33,386 nucleotides of DNA from Candidatus Cryptobacteroides excrementavium (GTDB taxonomy: Bacteria; Bacteroidota; Bacteroidia; Bacteroidales; UBA932): assembly GCA_017695025.1 (NCBI GenBank), contig JADILX010000124.1, positions 1-33,386 on the forward strand. The letters are read 5' to 3'. A program made the position numbers and the translations under genes. Positions 16,889 to 25,861 of this stretch are shown here, in pieces. The notes under the pieces were generated by a model. The model was not told where the DNA came from. It saw only the letters and a program-made list of their open reading frames with translations, and made no database searches. Numbering within the stretch: the stretch's first letter is position 1; the number at the start of each line of letters is the position of its first letter.

Positions 16889-18160
16889 ATGCTGACACTC
16901 AAATTGCTCCGTGACGATCCGGAGTATGTGATCAGGAAACTTGCAGTCAAGCATTTCGACGCAAGGGAGATTGTGGAAAAGATAGTTGCCCTTGACGGGA
17001 ACAGGCGCCGTCTCCAGACGGAACTCGATGCCTGCCTGTCACAGCAGAAGCAGAAGGCTTCGCAGATTGGGGCATTCATGAAAGACGGCAGAAAGGAAGA
17101 GGCTGAGAAGGTGAAGGCCGAGGTCGCTTCCCTGAAGGAGCATTCAAAGGAACTGGAAAGGCAGTCGGACGAGAACAACGGGGAACTCAATTCACTCATG
17201 GTTCTTCTTCCGAATATCCCGTGCGACCTTGTCCCGGAGGGAAAGGACTCCAATGACAATGTGGTCGTGAAGATGGGCAATGAGATACCTGATCTCGGGC
17301 CTGATGCCCTCCCGCATTGGGAACTCGCAAAGAAGTTCGACATCATCGATTTCGATCTTGGTGTCAAACTGACCGGAGCAGGTTTCCCTGTCTATAAGGG
17401 GAAGGGGGCAAGACTTCAGAGGGCTCTTGTCAATATGTTCCTTGACATCAATACCGCAGCCGGGTATCTTGAGGTGGAGCCTCCGGTGATGGTCAATGAG
17501 GCTTCCGGTTTCGGTACCGGCCAGTTGCCAGACAAGGAGGGGCAGATGTATCACGCCAACCTTGACAATTTCTATCTTGTCCCTACAGCCGAGGTGCCTG
17601 TGACCAATATCTACAGGGATGTCATACTCGGAGAGAATGATTTCCCGGTGAAGATGACGGCGTATACCCCATGTTTCCGTCGTGAAGCAGGCTCCTATGG
17701 CAAGGATGTACGTGGACTCAACAGGCTGCACCAGTTCGACAAGGTCGAGATTGTGCGTATAGAGAAGCCGGAGAATTCATACAAGGCGCTTGATGAGATG
17801 ATTGCCCACGTGGAGGGCATAGTGAACAGGCTCGGCCTCCCGTACAGGATACTCCGTCTGTGCGGAGGGGACCTCAGTTTCACTTCCGCCATCACGTATG
17901 ATTTTGAAGTGTATTCTGCAGCCCAGGGCAGGTGGCTTGAGATAAGTTCCGTGTCCAACTTTGAGTCCTATCAGGCCAACAGGCTGAAACTCAGGTATAA
18001 GGATGCAGAGGGGAAGACGCAGTTGGCCCATACTCTCAACGGAAGTTCGCTTGCCCTGCCGAGAGTCGTGGCCGCCCTGCTTGAGGACAACTACAGGGAC
18101 GGACGTATCGTGATACCTGAAGCCCTCAGGCCTTATACCGGCTTTGACTTCATAGGCTGA
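16889..18160 (+). CDS. serS: Seryl-tRNA synthetase
   Basis: MLTLKLLRDDPEYVIRKLAVKHFDAREIVEKIVALD coiled coil, YLVPTAEVPVTNIYRDVIL, CFRREAGSYGKDVRGLNRLHQFDKVEIV, SSVSNFESYQANRL. Track start 16829 extended; ATG 16889 preferred. Confidence 0.96.
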   Translation: MLTLKLLRDDPEYVIRKLAVKHFDAREIVEKIVALDGNRRRLQTELDACLSQQKQKASQIGAFMKDGRKEEAEKVKAEVASLKEHSKELERQSDENNGELNSLMVLLPNIPCDLVPEGKDSNDNVVVKMGNEIPDLGPDALPHWELAKKFDIIDFDLGVKLTGAGFPVYKGKGARLQRALVNMFLDINTAAGYLEVEPPVMVNEASGFGTGQLPDKEGQMYHANLDNFYLVPTAEVPVTNIYRDVILGENDFPVKMTAYTPCFRREAGSYGKDVRGLNRLHQFDKVEIVRIEKPENSYKALDEMIAHVEGIVNRLGLPYRILRLCGGDLSFTSAITYDFEVYSAAQGRWLEISSVSNFESYQANRLKLRYKDAEGKTQLAHTLNGSSLALPRVVAALLEDNYRDGRIVIPEALRPYTGFDFIG

Positions 18161-18720
18161 TGACAGAGCATAGCCCTAAGACTATAATGGGAATTGACCC
18201 CGGAACTTATATATTAGGTTACGGGGTCATTCGTTCCGGAAGCAGGCATCCGGAATATGTCGACATGGGGGTCCTCGACATGAGAAAGATAGGGGACCAT
18301 TTCTCAAAGATAGCATACATCTACAGGGAGGTCTCCAGGCTGATAGCCGAGTTCTCCCCCGATGTGCTGTCGATAGAGTCTCCCTTCTATGGGAAAAATC
18401 CTCAGGTGATACTCAAACTGGGACGGGCCCAGGGGGCAGCAATCACTGCAGCGGTCAATGCCGGGATTCCTGTGTATGAATATGCCCCGAGAAAGGCAAA
18501 GTCCGCCATAACCGGGAATGGTGCGGCATCAAAGGAGCAGGTGTGCATCATGAGCCAGAAGATATTGGATGTAAGCCTTGACCCGGAGAGATTCGATGCG
18601 ACTGATGCCCTTGCGATAGCCTTGTGCCATTATTACCATATGAAAAGTCCCGTCCTTTCTTCCGGGTCTGTGTCTGACTGGAAAAAATTCATAGAGGCCA
18701 ATCCGGGACGGGTGAAATGA
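18160..18720 (+). CDS. ruvC: Holliday junction resolvase RuvC
   Basis: IMGIDPGTYILGYGVI, LSIESPFYGKNPQVILKLGRAQGA, ATDALAIALCHYY. Start overlaps the serS stop (TGATG). Confidence 0.94.
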   Translation: MTEHSPKTIMGIDPGTYILGYGVIRSGSRHPEYVDMGVLDMRKIGDHFSKIAYIYREVSRLIAEFSPDVLSIESPFYGKNPQVILKLGRAQGAAITAAVNAGIPVYEYAPRKAKSAITGNGAASKEQVCIMSQKILDVSLDPERFDATDALAIALCHYYHMKSPVLSSGSVSDWKKFIEANPGRVK

Positions 18721-18856
18721 CCTTGTCCTGTCGTGTAGAGGCACGTTTCGGGCTGATGAGCCAGAAAAATTGCGGGATGACTGCCGTACCGCATTAAACT
18801 TCGGGGCTGCGGATGTGTCCAATACAATGTGTTTTTTGCTGTTATATGATATGTAC

Positions 18857-18872
18857 TGCCGGAGGGCCGGCA
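18857..18872 (+). promoter_or_regulatory. GC-rich hairpin in the 5' leader of the OM protein gene
   Basis: tgccgg-aggg-ccggca perfect 6-bp stem followed by tgtaaaagtttttt, directly before ATG 18890. Confidence 0.4.
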
Positions 18873-18889
18873 TGTAAAAGTTTTTTGTG

Positions 18890-21835
18890 ATGAGAAACTC
18901 CGTGAAAGTCTTCATTGCGTCTGTAGTCTCCGCCATCTCCATGCTTGTCTGTACCGGCATGTATGCGCAGGTCGGCTTCCCTGTAAGGATGAAACTCTCC
19001 GACAGGTCGACAGGCGAGCCGGTGGGCTTTGCCACTGTCTCCATGACATTGAAGGGAGCGAAAGAGCCTTTGAAATATGTGATGAGTACCGAGGCCGGAG
19101 AAGTGGATTTCGAAGGTATAGTGCGTGGCACCTATATCATGAAGGCCGAACTGATGGGCTACAAGCCATATGAGCAGGAGATTACCGTGGACAGGATGAT
19201 TGACCTCGGGACAGTGCAGATGTCTCCGGACGTGGAGATGCTCGATGCAGCAAGTGTCACCGCCGTCGGGAATCCGATCATAGTGAAAAAGGACACTATT
19301 GAATACAGCGCCACATCATTCAAGACTTCCGATAATGACATGCTGGAGGAACTCCTGAAAAAACTCCCTGGGGTCGAGGTGGGTACTGACGGCTCCATAA
19401 CAGCCAACGGAGAGACAATCACCAAGGTGATGATAGACGGCAAGGAATTTTTTCTTGATGACCCCCAACTTGCTACCAAGAACATACCGGCCAAGATAAT
19501 CGAGAAGGTCCGCGTTGTAGAGAAGAAATCCGACCAGGCCGAATTTACCGGTATTGATGACGGTGAAGAGGAGACGGTGATAGACCTTTCGGTGAAGCCC
19601 GGGATGATGGACGGATGGTTCGGCAACGTGATGGCCGGGGGCGGCCATGACCTTCCGCCACGCAATGATGGGAATGCCGTGGATGACTGGCGCTATCAGG
19701 GCGCGGCCATGGTGGGGCGTTTTACCCAGAACAGCCAGATAAGCATCATCCTCAACGGCAACAATACCAACAACCGCGGTTTCAACGACATTGCAGGCAG
19801 CATGATGCAGAACATGCGCGGCTCTCGCGGCATGGGCCGGCGGATGGGAGGCTGGGGCCGCAACGGCATAACTACATCTTGGATGGCCGGTGCCAACGGG
19901 GCGTTCAATCTCCTTGACGGGAATATGGAACTGAACGGAAACTATATGTACGGCGGTTCTGACAGATATATAATAGAGAAGAGTTCCGAGACGACATACA
20001 ATGACAACGGCAGTGTCGAGACATACAACGAGGACGGGGAGAACCTCTCGCACAGTGACGGGCACCGTTTCGGGGTGAGGCTTGAGCATAAGTTCAGTGA
20101 GAACACGTCCATCCTGTTCGAGCCGCAGTTTGATTTCGGGACAGGAAGGTATACGGAGGACTATGTGTTTGACAAGAGCCTTGACGGTGCTGCAGTCAAT
20201 GAGGGCTTCAACAGAAATACAGGCTCGAACAGCAACTGGAGGGCACGCGGATTCCTCCTGTTCCGGCAAAGGCTCGGGAAGCCAGGCAGGACGGTGTCCG
20301 TGATGTTCAACTATAGTTTCAGCAACAATGACCTGTGGGGATTCAACCAGTCCCTGACCAGAAACCTTGAGGGCGAGACTCCTTTGGATGACATTGTCAA
20401 CCAGAGATATGACCAGAATTCCCGCAGTTCGTCACTTTCCGGGCGCGTAGTGTATACGGAGCCTCTCGGCCATGACTTTTATCTTGAAGCCAACTATTCA
20501 TATGGCTGGAACAGGAGCAAGACTTTCAAGTCGACATACAACAGCGGGGGCAATCCCGGGGATCTTGTTGACTTCGATGGCGGAAGCATGACATATGACC
20601 CTGCGGGTGAGACTTTTGACAAGGATTATTCCAACGATATCACAAACCGGTATGTCAACCAGAGTGCAGGTCTCAATTTCATGTACCAGAAGGAGAAACT
20701 GCGGGCACAACTTGGGGCGGCAATCCGTCCTACCGATACCGACAATATGACCAACGGTGAGTCTTATAAAAGCAATGTCATCAACTGGTCGCCGCAGGCG
20801 ATGCTCCGCTATGACCCGGATGACAATACGAGCCTGAGGCTTTTCTATTTCGGGCGCTCCTCGCAGCCTTCCACATCCCAGCTCATGCCTGTGCTCGACA
20901 ATTCCAATCCTGTCAATGTCTCGCTGGGTAACCCTTATCTTATCCCGTACTTCAACCACAATATAAGGGCGATGTTCGGCTATACCGACACTGAGACTTT
21001 CATGTCGATACACGGCCGTTTCGGCAGCAGCATAGTTCAGGACCCTATCGTCAATGCACAGTGGAACAATGCGGGAGTCAGATATTCTATTCCTGTCAAC
21101 GGGCCGGCCTCTGTGTCGGTAGACGGGCGTGTGATGATCAACTCCCCGTTCAGCCGCAACTCGAAGTTCTCCATATTCTCGATGACATATGCCAGATTCA
21201 ATGAGTCTACATCATATATACAGCGCACCGACGGAGGACTTGACATGGGCAAGTACGGGACTCCTGAAGAGTTCAACTATGATCTGTTCCATGAGGACTT
21301 TTCTGACATGAAGGACATGATGTTCATTTCAAACAGGACAAGGACCCTCAATTTTACACAGCGTCTCCGCTTCACGTTCAGGAACGATTTCGTGGAACTC
21401 AATCTCGGCGGACGTACGAGGGTCAGCAAGTCCTGGTACAGTATTTCCGAATACGGGCAGAGCGCACAGTGGAACAACCAGATAGATGCTTCGATGAACT
21501 GGACGATACCGGGAGGTGTCAGCATCATTGCAGACTGCGACTATAACTGGTACAACGGGTATTCCCAGCCTCAGGATGATGAGTTCGTGCTCAATGCAGA
21601 GGTCAGCAAACTTCTGTTCAAAGACCGGTTCACGCTTGCCTTGAAGGCATATGACATTTTATGCCAGTCCAAGAACCTGTCTGTCTCTGACGAGTCCAAC
21701 ATGCACGTCGAGACCCTGAACAATACACTCGGGCGCTATATCATACTGTCTCTGACATGGCGTTTCGGGAATTTCGGCGGCCCGGGCGGCGGGCCTGGGC
21801 ATCGTGGCCCTATGGGGCCTCCTCACAGGAGATAG
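18890..21835 (+). CDS. Outer membrane beta-barrel protein (carboxypeptidase-regulatory-like domain plus TonB-receptor-like barrel)
   Basis: Signal peptide, VRMKLSDRSTGEPVGFATVSM regulatory-like domain, DNDMLEELLKKLPGVEVGTDGSITANGETITKVMIDGKEFF plug-like segment, repeated barrel strands, Gly/Pro-rich C terminus. Confidence 0.88.
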   Translation: MRNSVKVFIASVVSAISMLVCTGMYAQVGFPVRMKLSDRSTGEPVGFATVSMTLKGAKEPLKYVMSTEAGEVDFEGIVRGTYIMKAELMGYKPYEQEITVDRMIDLGTVQMSPDVEMLDAASVTAVGNPIIVKKDTIEYSATSFKTSDNDMLEELLKKLPGVEVGTDGSITANGETITKVMIDGKEFFLDDPQLATKNIPAKIIEKVRVVEKKSDQAEFTGIDDGEEETVIDLSVKPGMMDGWFGNVMAGGGHDLPPRNDGNAVDDWRYQGAAMVGRFTQNSQISIILNGNNTNNRGFNDIAGSMMQNMRGSRGMGRRMGGWGRNGITTSWMAGANGAFNLLDGNMELNGNYMYGGSDRYIIEKSSETTYNDNGSVETYNEDGENLSHSDGHRFGVRLEHKFSENTSILFEPQFDFGTGRYTEDYVFDKSLDGAAVNEGFNRNTGSNSNWRARGFLLFRQRLGKPGRTVSVMFNYSFSNNDLWGFNQSLTRNLEGETPLDDIVNQRYDQNSRSSSLSGRVVYTEPLGHDFYLEANYSYGWNRSKTFKSTYNSGGNPGDLVDFDGGSMTYDPAGETFDKDYSNDITNRYVNQSAGLNFMYQKEKLRAQLGAAIRPTDTDNMTNGESYKSNVINWSPQAMLRYDPDDNTSLRLFYFGRSSQPSTSQLMPVLDNSNPVNVSLGNPYLIPYFNHNIRAMFGYTDTETFMSIHGRFGSSIVQDPIVNAQWNNAGVRYSIPVNGPASVSVDGRVMINSPFSRNSKFSIFSMTYARFNESTSYIQRTDGGLDMGKYGTPEEFNYDLFHEDFSDMKDMMFISNRTRTLNFTQRLRFTFRNDFVELNLGGRTRVSKSWYSISEYGQSAQWNNQIDASMNWTIPGGVSIIADCDYNWYNGYSQPQDDEFVLNAEVSKLLFKDRFTLALKAYDILCQSKNLSVSDESNMHVETLNNTLGRYIILSLTWRFGNFGGPGGGPGHRGPMGPPHRR

Positions 21836-21881
21836 CCGCTCCTTTCCGGCCGGTAAATAGCACAGGGTAAGGTACAGGATC

Positions 21882-23042
21882 TTATTCCAGTTCAGGAGTG
21901 AGATTCTGTGCGTATTTTCTCCATTTGTCGATGAGGGCCTGCATGTCGTCAGGGATAGGGGAGTCGAAAGACATGTATTCCTTTGTCCTCGGGTGGATGA
22001 ATCCGAGGGTCTTTGCATGCAGGGCCTGGCGTGGAAGCAGTTTGAAGCAGTTCTCTATGAACTGGCGGTATTTTGCATATATGGTGCCTTTGCGTATCTC
22101 CGCCCCGTCGTATCTTTCATCGTTGAAAAGCGGATGTCCGATATAGTTGAAATGGACTCTTATCTGGTGGGTCCTTCCTGTCTCGAGCCTGCATTCCACA
22201 ACAGTCACGTAGCCGAATCTTTCTATGACCTTGAAGTGGGTCACTGCATGTTTCCCGCTTTCTCCGTCAGGAAATACCTTGAATCTCATCCTGTCCGAAG
22301 GGTCGCGTCCTATGTTGCCGGTGATAGTGCCTTCGTCCTCCTTGATATTGCCCCAGACGATAGCCACGTATCTGCGTTCAATGGAGTGTACGAAAAACTG
22401 TTTTGCAAGGTCAAGCTGGGCTTCCTCTGTCTTTGCCACGACGAGCAGCCCGGATGTATCCTTGTCTATGCGATGCACGAGTACGCCCATCCTTTCGTCT
22501 GCTGCATCAGGCCCCTGCGATATGCCGAGATGGTGTGCAAGGGCGTTTACGAGTGTGCCTGAGAAGTGGCCGTGGCCCGGATGGACCACGAGTCCGGCCG
22601 GCTTGTTGAGTACGAGCAGGTCATCGTCTTCATATATTATGTCGAGCGGGATATCTTCCGGCAGAATCTCAAGCCCTCTCCTCTGGTAGGGCATGACGAA
22701 TGTTATGACATCTCCCGGACGTACTATGCAGTTGGCCTTTGCCACCTTGCCGTTGACCCTGATATAGTCTTCCTTTATGGCGAGTTGTATACGGTGCCGG
22801 GAGGTGTTCTCCATATGTGTCGCGAGATATTTGTCCACGCGCATTGGGGCCTGCCCCTTGTCGAGTTCAAAGCGGAAATGCTCGAACATCTCCTGCTCTT
22901 CATCATCGTAGGCTTCTTCGTCCTGTTCTGGGCCTCCGGACATCATGGCTGTCCCGCCTGATGTATCTTCCGGGCCTGCGGCACAGGCAGTCTGGCCGCC
23001 GATGCCTGCGGTCTCTGCAACAGTGTGTCTGATGGCATTCAT
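21882..23042 (-). CDS. rluD: RluA/RluD-family 23S rRNA pseudouridine synthase
   Basis: S4-like MRVDKYLATHMENTSRHRIQLAIKEDYIRVNG, VLNKPAGLVVHPGHGHFSGTLVNAL, GVLVHRIDKDTSGLLVVAKT, RTHQIRVHFNYIGHPLFND. Confidence 0.94.
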   Translation of the reverse strand: MNAIRHTVAETAGIGGQTACAAGPEDTSGGTAMMSGGPEQDEEAYDDEEQEMFEHFRFELDKGQAPMRVDKYLATHMENTSRHRIQLAIKEDYIRVNGKVAKANCIVRPGDVITFVMPYQRRGLEILPEDIPLDIIYEDDDLLVLNKPAGLVVHPGHGHFSGTLVNALAHHLGISQGPDAADERMGVLVHRIDKDTSGLLVVAKTEEAQLDLAKQFFVHSIERRYVAIVWGNIKEDEGTITGNIGRDPSDRMRFKVFPDGESGKHAVTHFKVIERFGYVTVVECRLETGRTHQIRVHFNYIGHPLFNDERYDGAEIRKGTIYAKYRQFIENCFKLLPRQALHAKTLGFIHPRTKEYMSFDSPIPDDMQALIDKWRKYAQNLTPELE

Positions 23043-23062
23043 GTCGGATAATGGATGTCTTG

Positions 23063-23896
23063 TCAGAAAATCAGGTCTCCGGTCTCTGTGCCCAATGAGT
23101 CGGCCGGTTCTGGCTTTTCAGGTACCTTTGTGATGTCTGTAGTGAGATACAGGGTGACCGGGGAGCCCATCAGCAGCGGCTCTTCTGAAATTTCCGGAAT
23201 CTGTCTGTATACTACGGCATCAAGAGAGTCTGAATAATCCCTGACCGTGTAGTCGAAGACGAGATTCTTTATGTTGAGGGAGTTGTCCTGGACAGCGCTG
23301 ACTGCCAGCAGGTATTTCATGCCTGTGACATATGGCACATAGGTCATGTTGTCCATGTCGTTGAGCCCGAGGACAAGGTCGATGCGTGCCTCACTCTCTA
23401 CAGCCGTGCCCGGCTTGATCTCCCTGTTGTGATGCAACTGTTTCAGCACGTTGTTGGTGGCCATGTCCTCGACATACAGCAGAGTCCCGAGATTGAGCCC
23501 TCTTGACAGGAGTTCTGCCTTGGCCTGTCTCAGTGAATAGCCGACAAGATTGGGCATGGAGACTTTCTTGGGGTTGACGGCATTGATGGTCAGCAATATG
23601 CGCCTCCCTTTCTTGACATGGCTGCCTGGATCGGGAGACTGCCTGTATACCACACCGCGCTCCATGCGTTTGATATACACGGAGTCGGTCACTTCGGACC
23701 TCATTCCCCTCTGTGACAGATATTGTTCCGCCTCTGCGGCCGTCATTCCGCTGAGGTCAGGTACACGTATCTCCTGGTTGTGTCTTGTGACAGACTTGAG
23801 GAATATGTTTGTGCCCACAGCCAGTGCCGCAAACAGTATTATTGCCCCGAGAATATTGAGAACTATCCAGTTGCTGAAAAATTTCTTTCCCTTCAT
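23063..23896 (-). CDS. PASTA domain-containing membrane protein
   Basis: N-terminal TM, then repeated PASTA-like segments (RVPDLSGMTAAEAEQYLSQRGM, YRQSPDPGSHVKKGRRILLTIN, MPNLVGYSLRQAKAELLSRGL). No kinase domain. Confidence 0.88.
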   Translation of the reverse strand: MKGKKFFSNWIVLNILGAIILFAALAVGTNIFLKSVTRHNQEIRVPDLSGMTAAEAEQYLSQRGMRSEVTDSVYIKRMERGVVYRQSPDPGSHVKKGRRILLTINAVNPKKVSMPNLVGYSLRQAKAELLSRGLNLGTLLYVEDMATNNVLKQLHHNREIKPGTAVESEARIDLVLGLNDMDNMTYVPYVTGMKYLLAVSAVQDNSLNIKNLVFDYTVRDYSDSLDAVVYRQIPEISEEPLLMGSPVTLYLTTDITKVPEKPEPADSLGTETGDLIF

Positions 23897-23903
23897 GTCA
23901 TTC

Positions 23904-25043
23904 TTATTTTACTGTGACAAGCCTGTATGACCTATGTCCGAGGCCTATTTTCTCCCCGTGCTCCATCCCTGCTTCCCAGTTGGTGTCCGGATGTACCATA
24001 TGGAACTTGTCTTCACCTTCATGGTGATGATGCCCTCCGTGTGCTTCCCCGTTCTTGCTGTCGATATCGGCAATCCTGTTCCTGCCGAGTGCCGGTGCTG
24101 CCTTCACTATGTCTGCGCAGGCACAGTCAAGGGCCACAGGGTCAAATGATGCCGCAATCCCGAGATCCGGGACTATGGCAGCGTCATTGTGGTTCCAGCA
24201 GTCGCATTCAGGCGACACGTTCATTATGAAATTGATGTGGAACGACGGCTTGTCCTTGACTACAGCAAGTGCATATTCCGCTATCTTGCAGTTCAGGGTC
24301 TCAGAGGTGTCCCAGTCTTTTATCACTGCCCCTTCATGCTGGCATACGGCAACACATTGTCCGCATCCCACGCATTTGTTATAGTCGATATGTGCTTTCC
24401 TGTCTGTCACCCTGACGGCTTCGTGCCTGCAGTATTTTTCGCATATGCGGCAGCCGATGCATTTCTCTTCATCTATTACAGGCTGTGACGAGGAGTGCAG
24501 TTCGAGTTTCCCTCCGACGCTGGCGGACCCCATCCCGAGGTTCTTGAGGGCGCCTCCGAATCCGGTCTGTTCGTGTCCCTTGAAGTGGTTCATGGATATC
24601 ACAATGTCCGCATCGGCTATCGCAGCCCCGATTTTCGGGGCCTTGCAATATTCTCCGCCGAGCGGAATCTCCCTGTAGTCTGTGCCTTTGAGCCCGTCGG
24701 CTATGATGACTTCGGCATGGGCGGATATCGGGTTGAAGCCGTTGTTCATGGCAGCATCAAGATGGTCTACAGCATTGGACCTGCCTCCCGAATACAGGGT
24801 ATTGCTGTCCGTAAGGAATACCTTGCCTCCGAGACTCCTGATGAGGTCGGCCATTCTGGCGGCATAGTTCGGCCGTATGTATGCGAGGTTGCCCGGTTCG
24901 CCAAAATGTATCTTGATGGCGGTGAACTTGCCTTCAAAGTCGATGTCTTCTATCCCGGCGCGTCTTACAAGGCGTACCAGTTTTGTCATCAGGTCATTCC
25001 CCGGAGAAGTCCGCAGGTCTGTGAAAAATACATTGCTTTCCAT
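23904..25043 (-). CDS. DUF362 domain protein with 2x[4Fe-4S] ferredoxin motif
   Basis: IKIHFGEPGNLAYIRPNY, CIGCRICEKYCRHEA, CVGCGQCVAVCQHEG, ALDCACADIV. Confidence 0.9.
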   Translation of the reverse strand: MESNVFFTDLRTSPGNDLMTKLVRLVRRAGIEDIDFEGKFTAIKIHFGEPGNLAYIRPNYAARMADLIRSLGGKVFLTDSNTLYSGGRSNAVDHLDAAMNNGFNPISAHAEVIIADGLKGTDYREIPLGGEYCKAPKIGAAIADADIVISMNHFKGHEQTGFGGALKNLGMGSASVGGKLELHSSSQPVIDEEKCIGCRICEKYCRHEAVRVTDRKAHIDYNKCVGCGQCVAVCQHEGAVIKDWDTSETLNCKIAEYALAVVKDKPSFHINFIMNVSPECDCWNHNDAAIVPDLGIAASFDPVALDCACADIVKAAPALGRNRIADIDSKNGEAHGGHHHHEGEDKFHMVHPDTNWEAGMEHGEKIGLGHRSYRLVTVK

Positions 25044-25097
25044 GAACGTGAGATTTTAGCGACTGCAAATTTAAGATAACTTTTTGGATTGGCGTAT

Positions 25098-25748
25098 TTA
25101 CGGCAGGGGCATTCCCAGAAAAATCACCCTGAAAAGGCCTTCTCCGAGAAGGGCTACCCCGATTATTATGACGATGATGCTGGTGATCCTGCTTATCCAC
25201 AGCAGGGAAGACATCTTGAACTTTTTCCGGAAATGGCTCAGAAGCCCGGTGAATAAAAACCAGTAGACAGCCGCCCCGAGACTTACGGATATTATTATCG
25301 GTGTCAGTTTCCAGTCGTGCGGCTCCTCTGAGCCGATGCCGAAAAATGCAAACAGGCCGAAAATCACGAGGATTGCACCGGGGTTGGATATCCCCATTGC
25401 AACAGCCTGCATGAAGTCTTTCATCATCACTGATGAACTGCCGCTGTCAGCCTTGATTTTCCTGAAAGGGTCGGACTTTGTCATGAAGATGCCGAGTACG
25501 GCCACTGTCACACCGCCGGCAATCAGTATCAGTTCCCTGTTGTCATTCAGGAACTGCTGCGCTATGGCAAGGAAGAACAGCGCTATGACAGAAAAGAGGG
25601 TGTCCACCAGACATGCCCCCATGCCTGTGATGAAACCGGCCTTGTGCCCCTTACTCAAGGATTTCTGTATCACCAGTATGGAGATGGGCCCTACCGGTGC
25701 TGATGCGCATATCCCGATGATGAAGGCTTTCAGTATGTTTATAAGCAT
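25098..25748 (-). CDS. LysE family amino-acid exporter
   Basis: IIGICASAPVGPISILVIQKSLSKGHKAGFITGMGACLVDTLFSVIA. Confidence 0.9.
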   Translation of the reverse strand: MLINILKAFIIGICASAPVGPISILVIQKSLSKGHKAGFITGMGACLVDTLFSVIALFFLAIAQQFLNDNRELILIAGGVTVAVLGIFMTKSDPFRKIKADSGSSSVMMKDFMQAVAMGISNPGAILVIFGLFAFFGIGSEEPHDWKLTPIIISVSLGAAVYWFLFTGLLSHFRKKFKMSSLLWISRITSIIVIIIGVALLGEGLFRVIFLGMPLP

Positions 25749-25820
25749 AGATATTCCGATAATCCTACAAACTTAAGAAAATTTTATGATGTCTGCTACT
25801 GATATTTGTACATTATACCT

Positions 25821-25828
25821 TATCTTTG
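25821..25828 (+). promoter_or_regulatory. Possible -7 box for lnt
   Basis: TATCTTTG (TAnnTTTG), 33 nt before ATG 25862; no good -33 at 19-nt spacing. Confidence 0.4.
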
Positions 25829-25861
25829 TACAGATGTCCATATGGATTTTGATTTGATGAA

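Noticed and set aside
16858-17367. 169-aa - Ser/Phe-rich ORF
   Set aside because: Antisense to serS; composition explained by its codon usage.
18721-18889. Small RNA gene between ruvC and the OM protein
   Set aside because: Hairpins exist but there is no clear promoter box or isolated terminator; insufficient to call an ncRNA.
19316-20269. 317-aa - ORF
   Set aside because: Antisense to the large OM beta-barrel gene; His/Val-rich low-complexity translation typical of shadow frames.
23063-23896. PASTA kinase
   Set aside because: No Ser/Thr kinase domain in this ORF or neighbours; it is a stand-alone PASTA membrane protein as seen in other Bacteroidetes.
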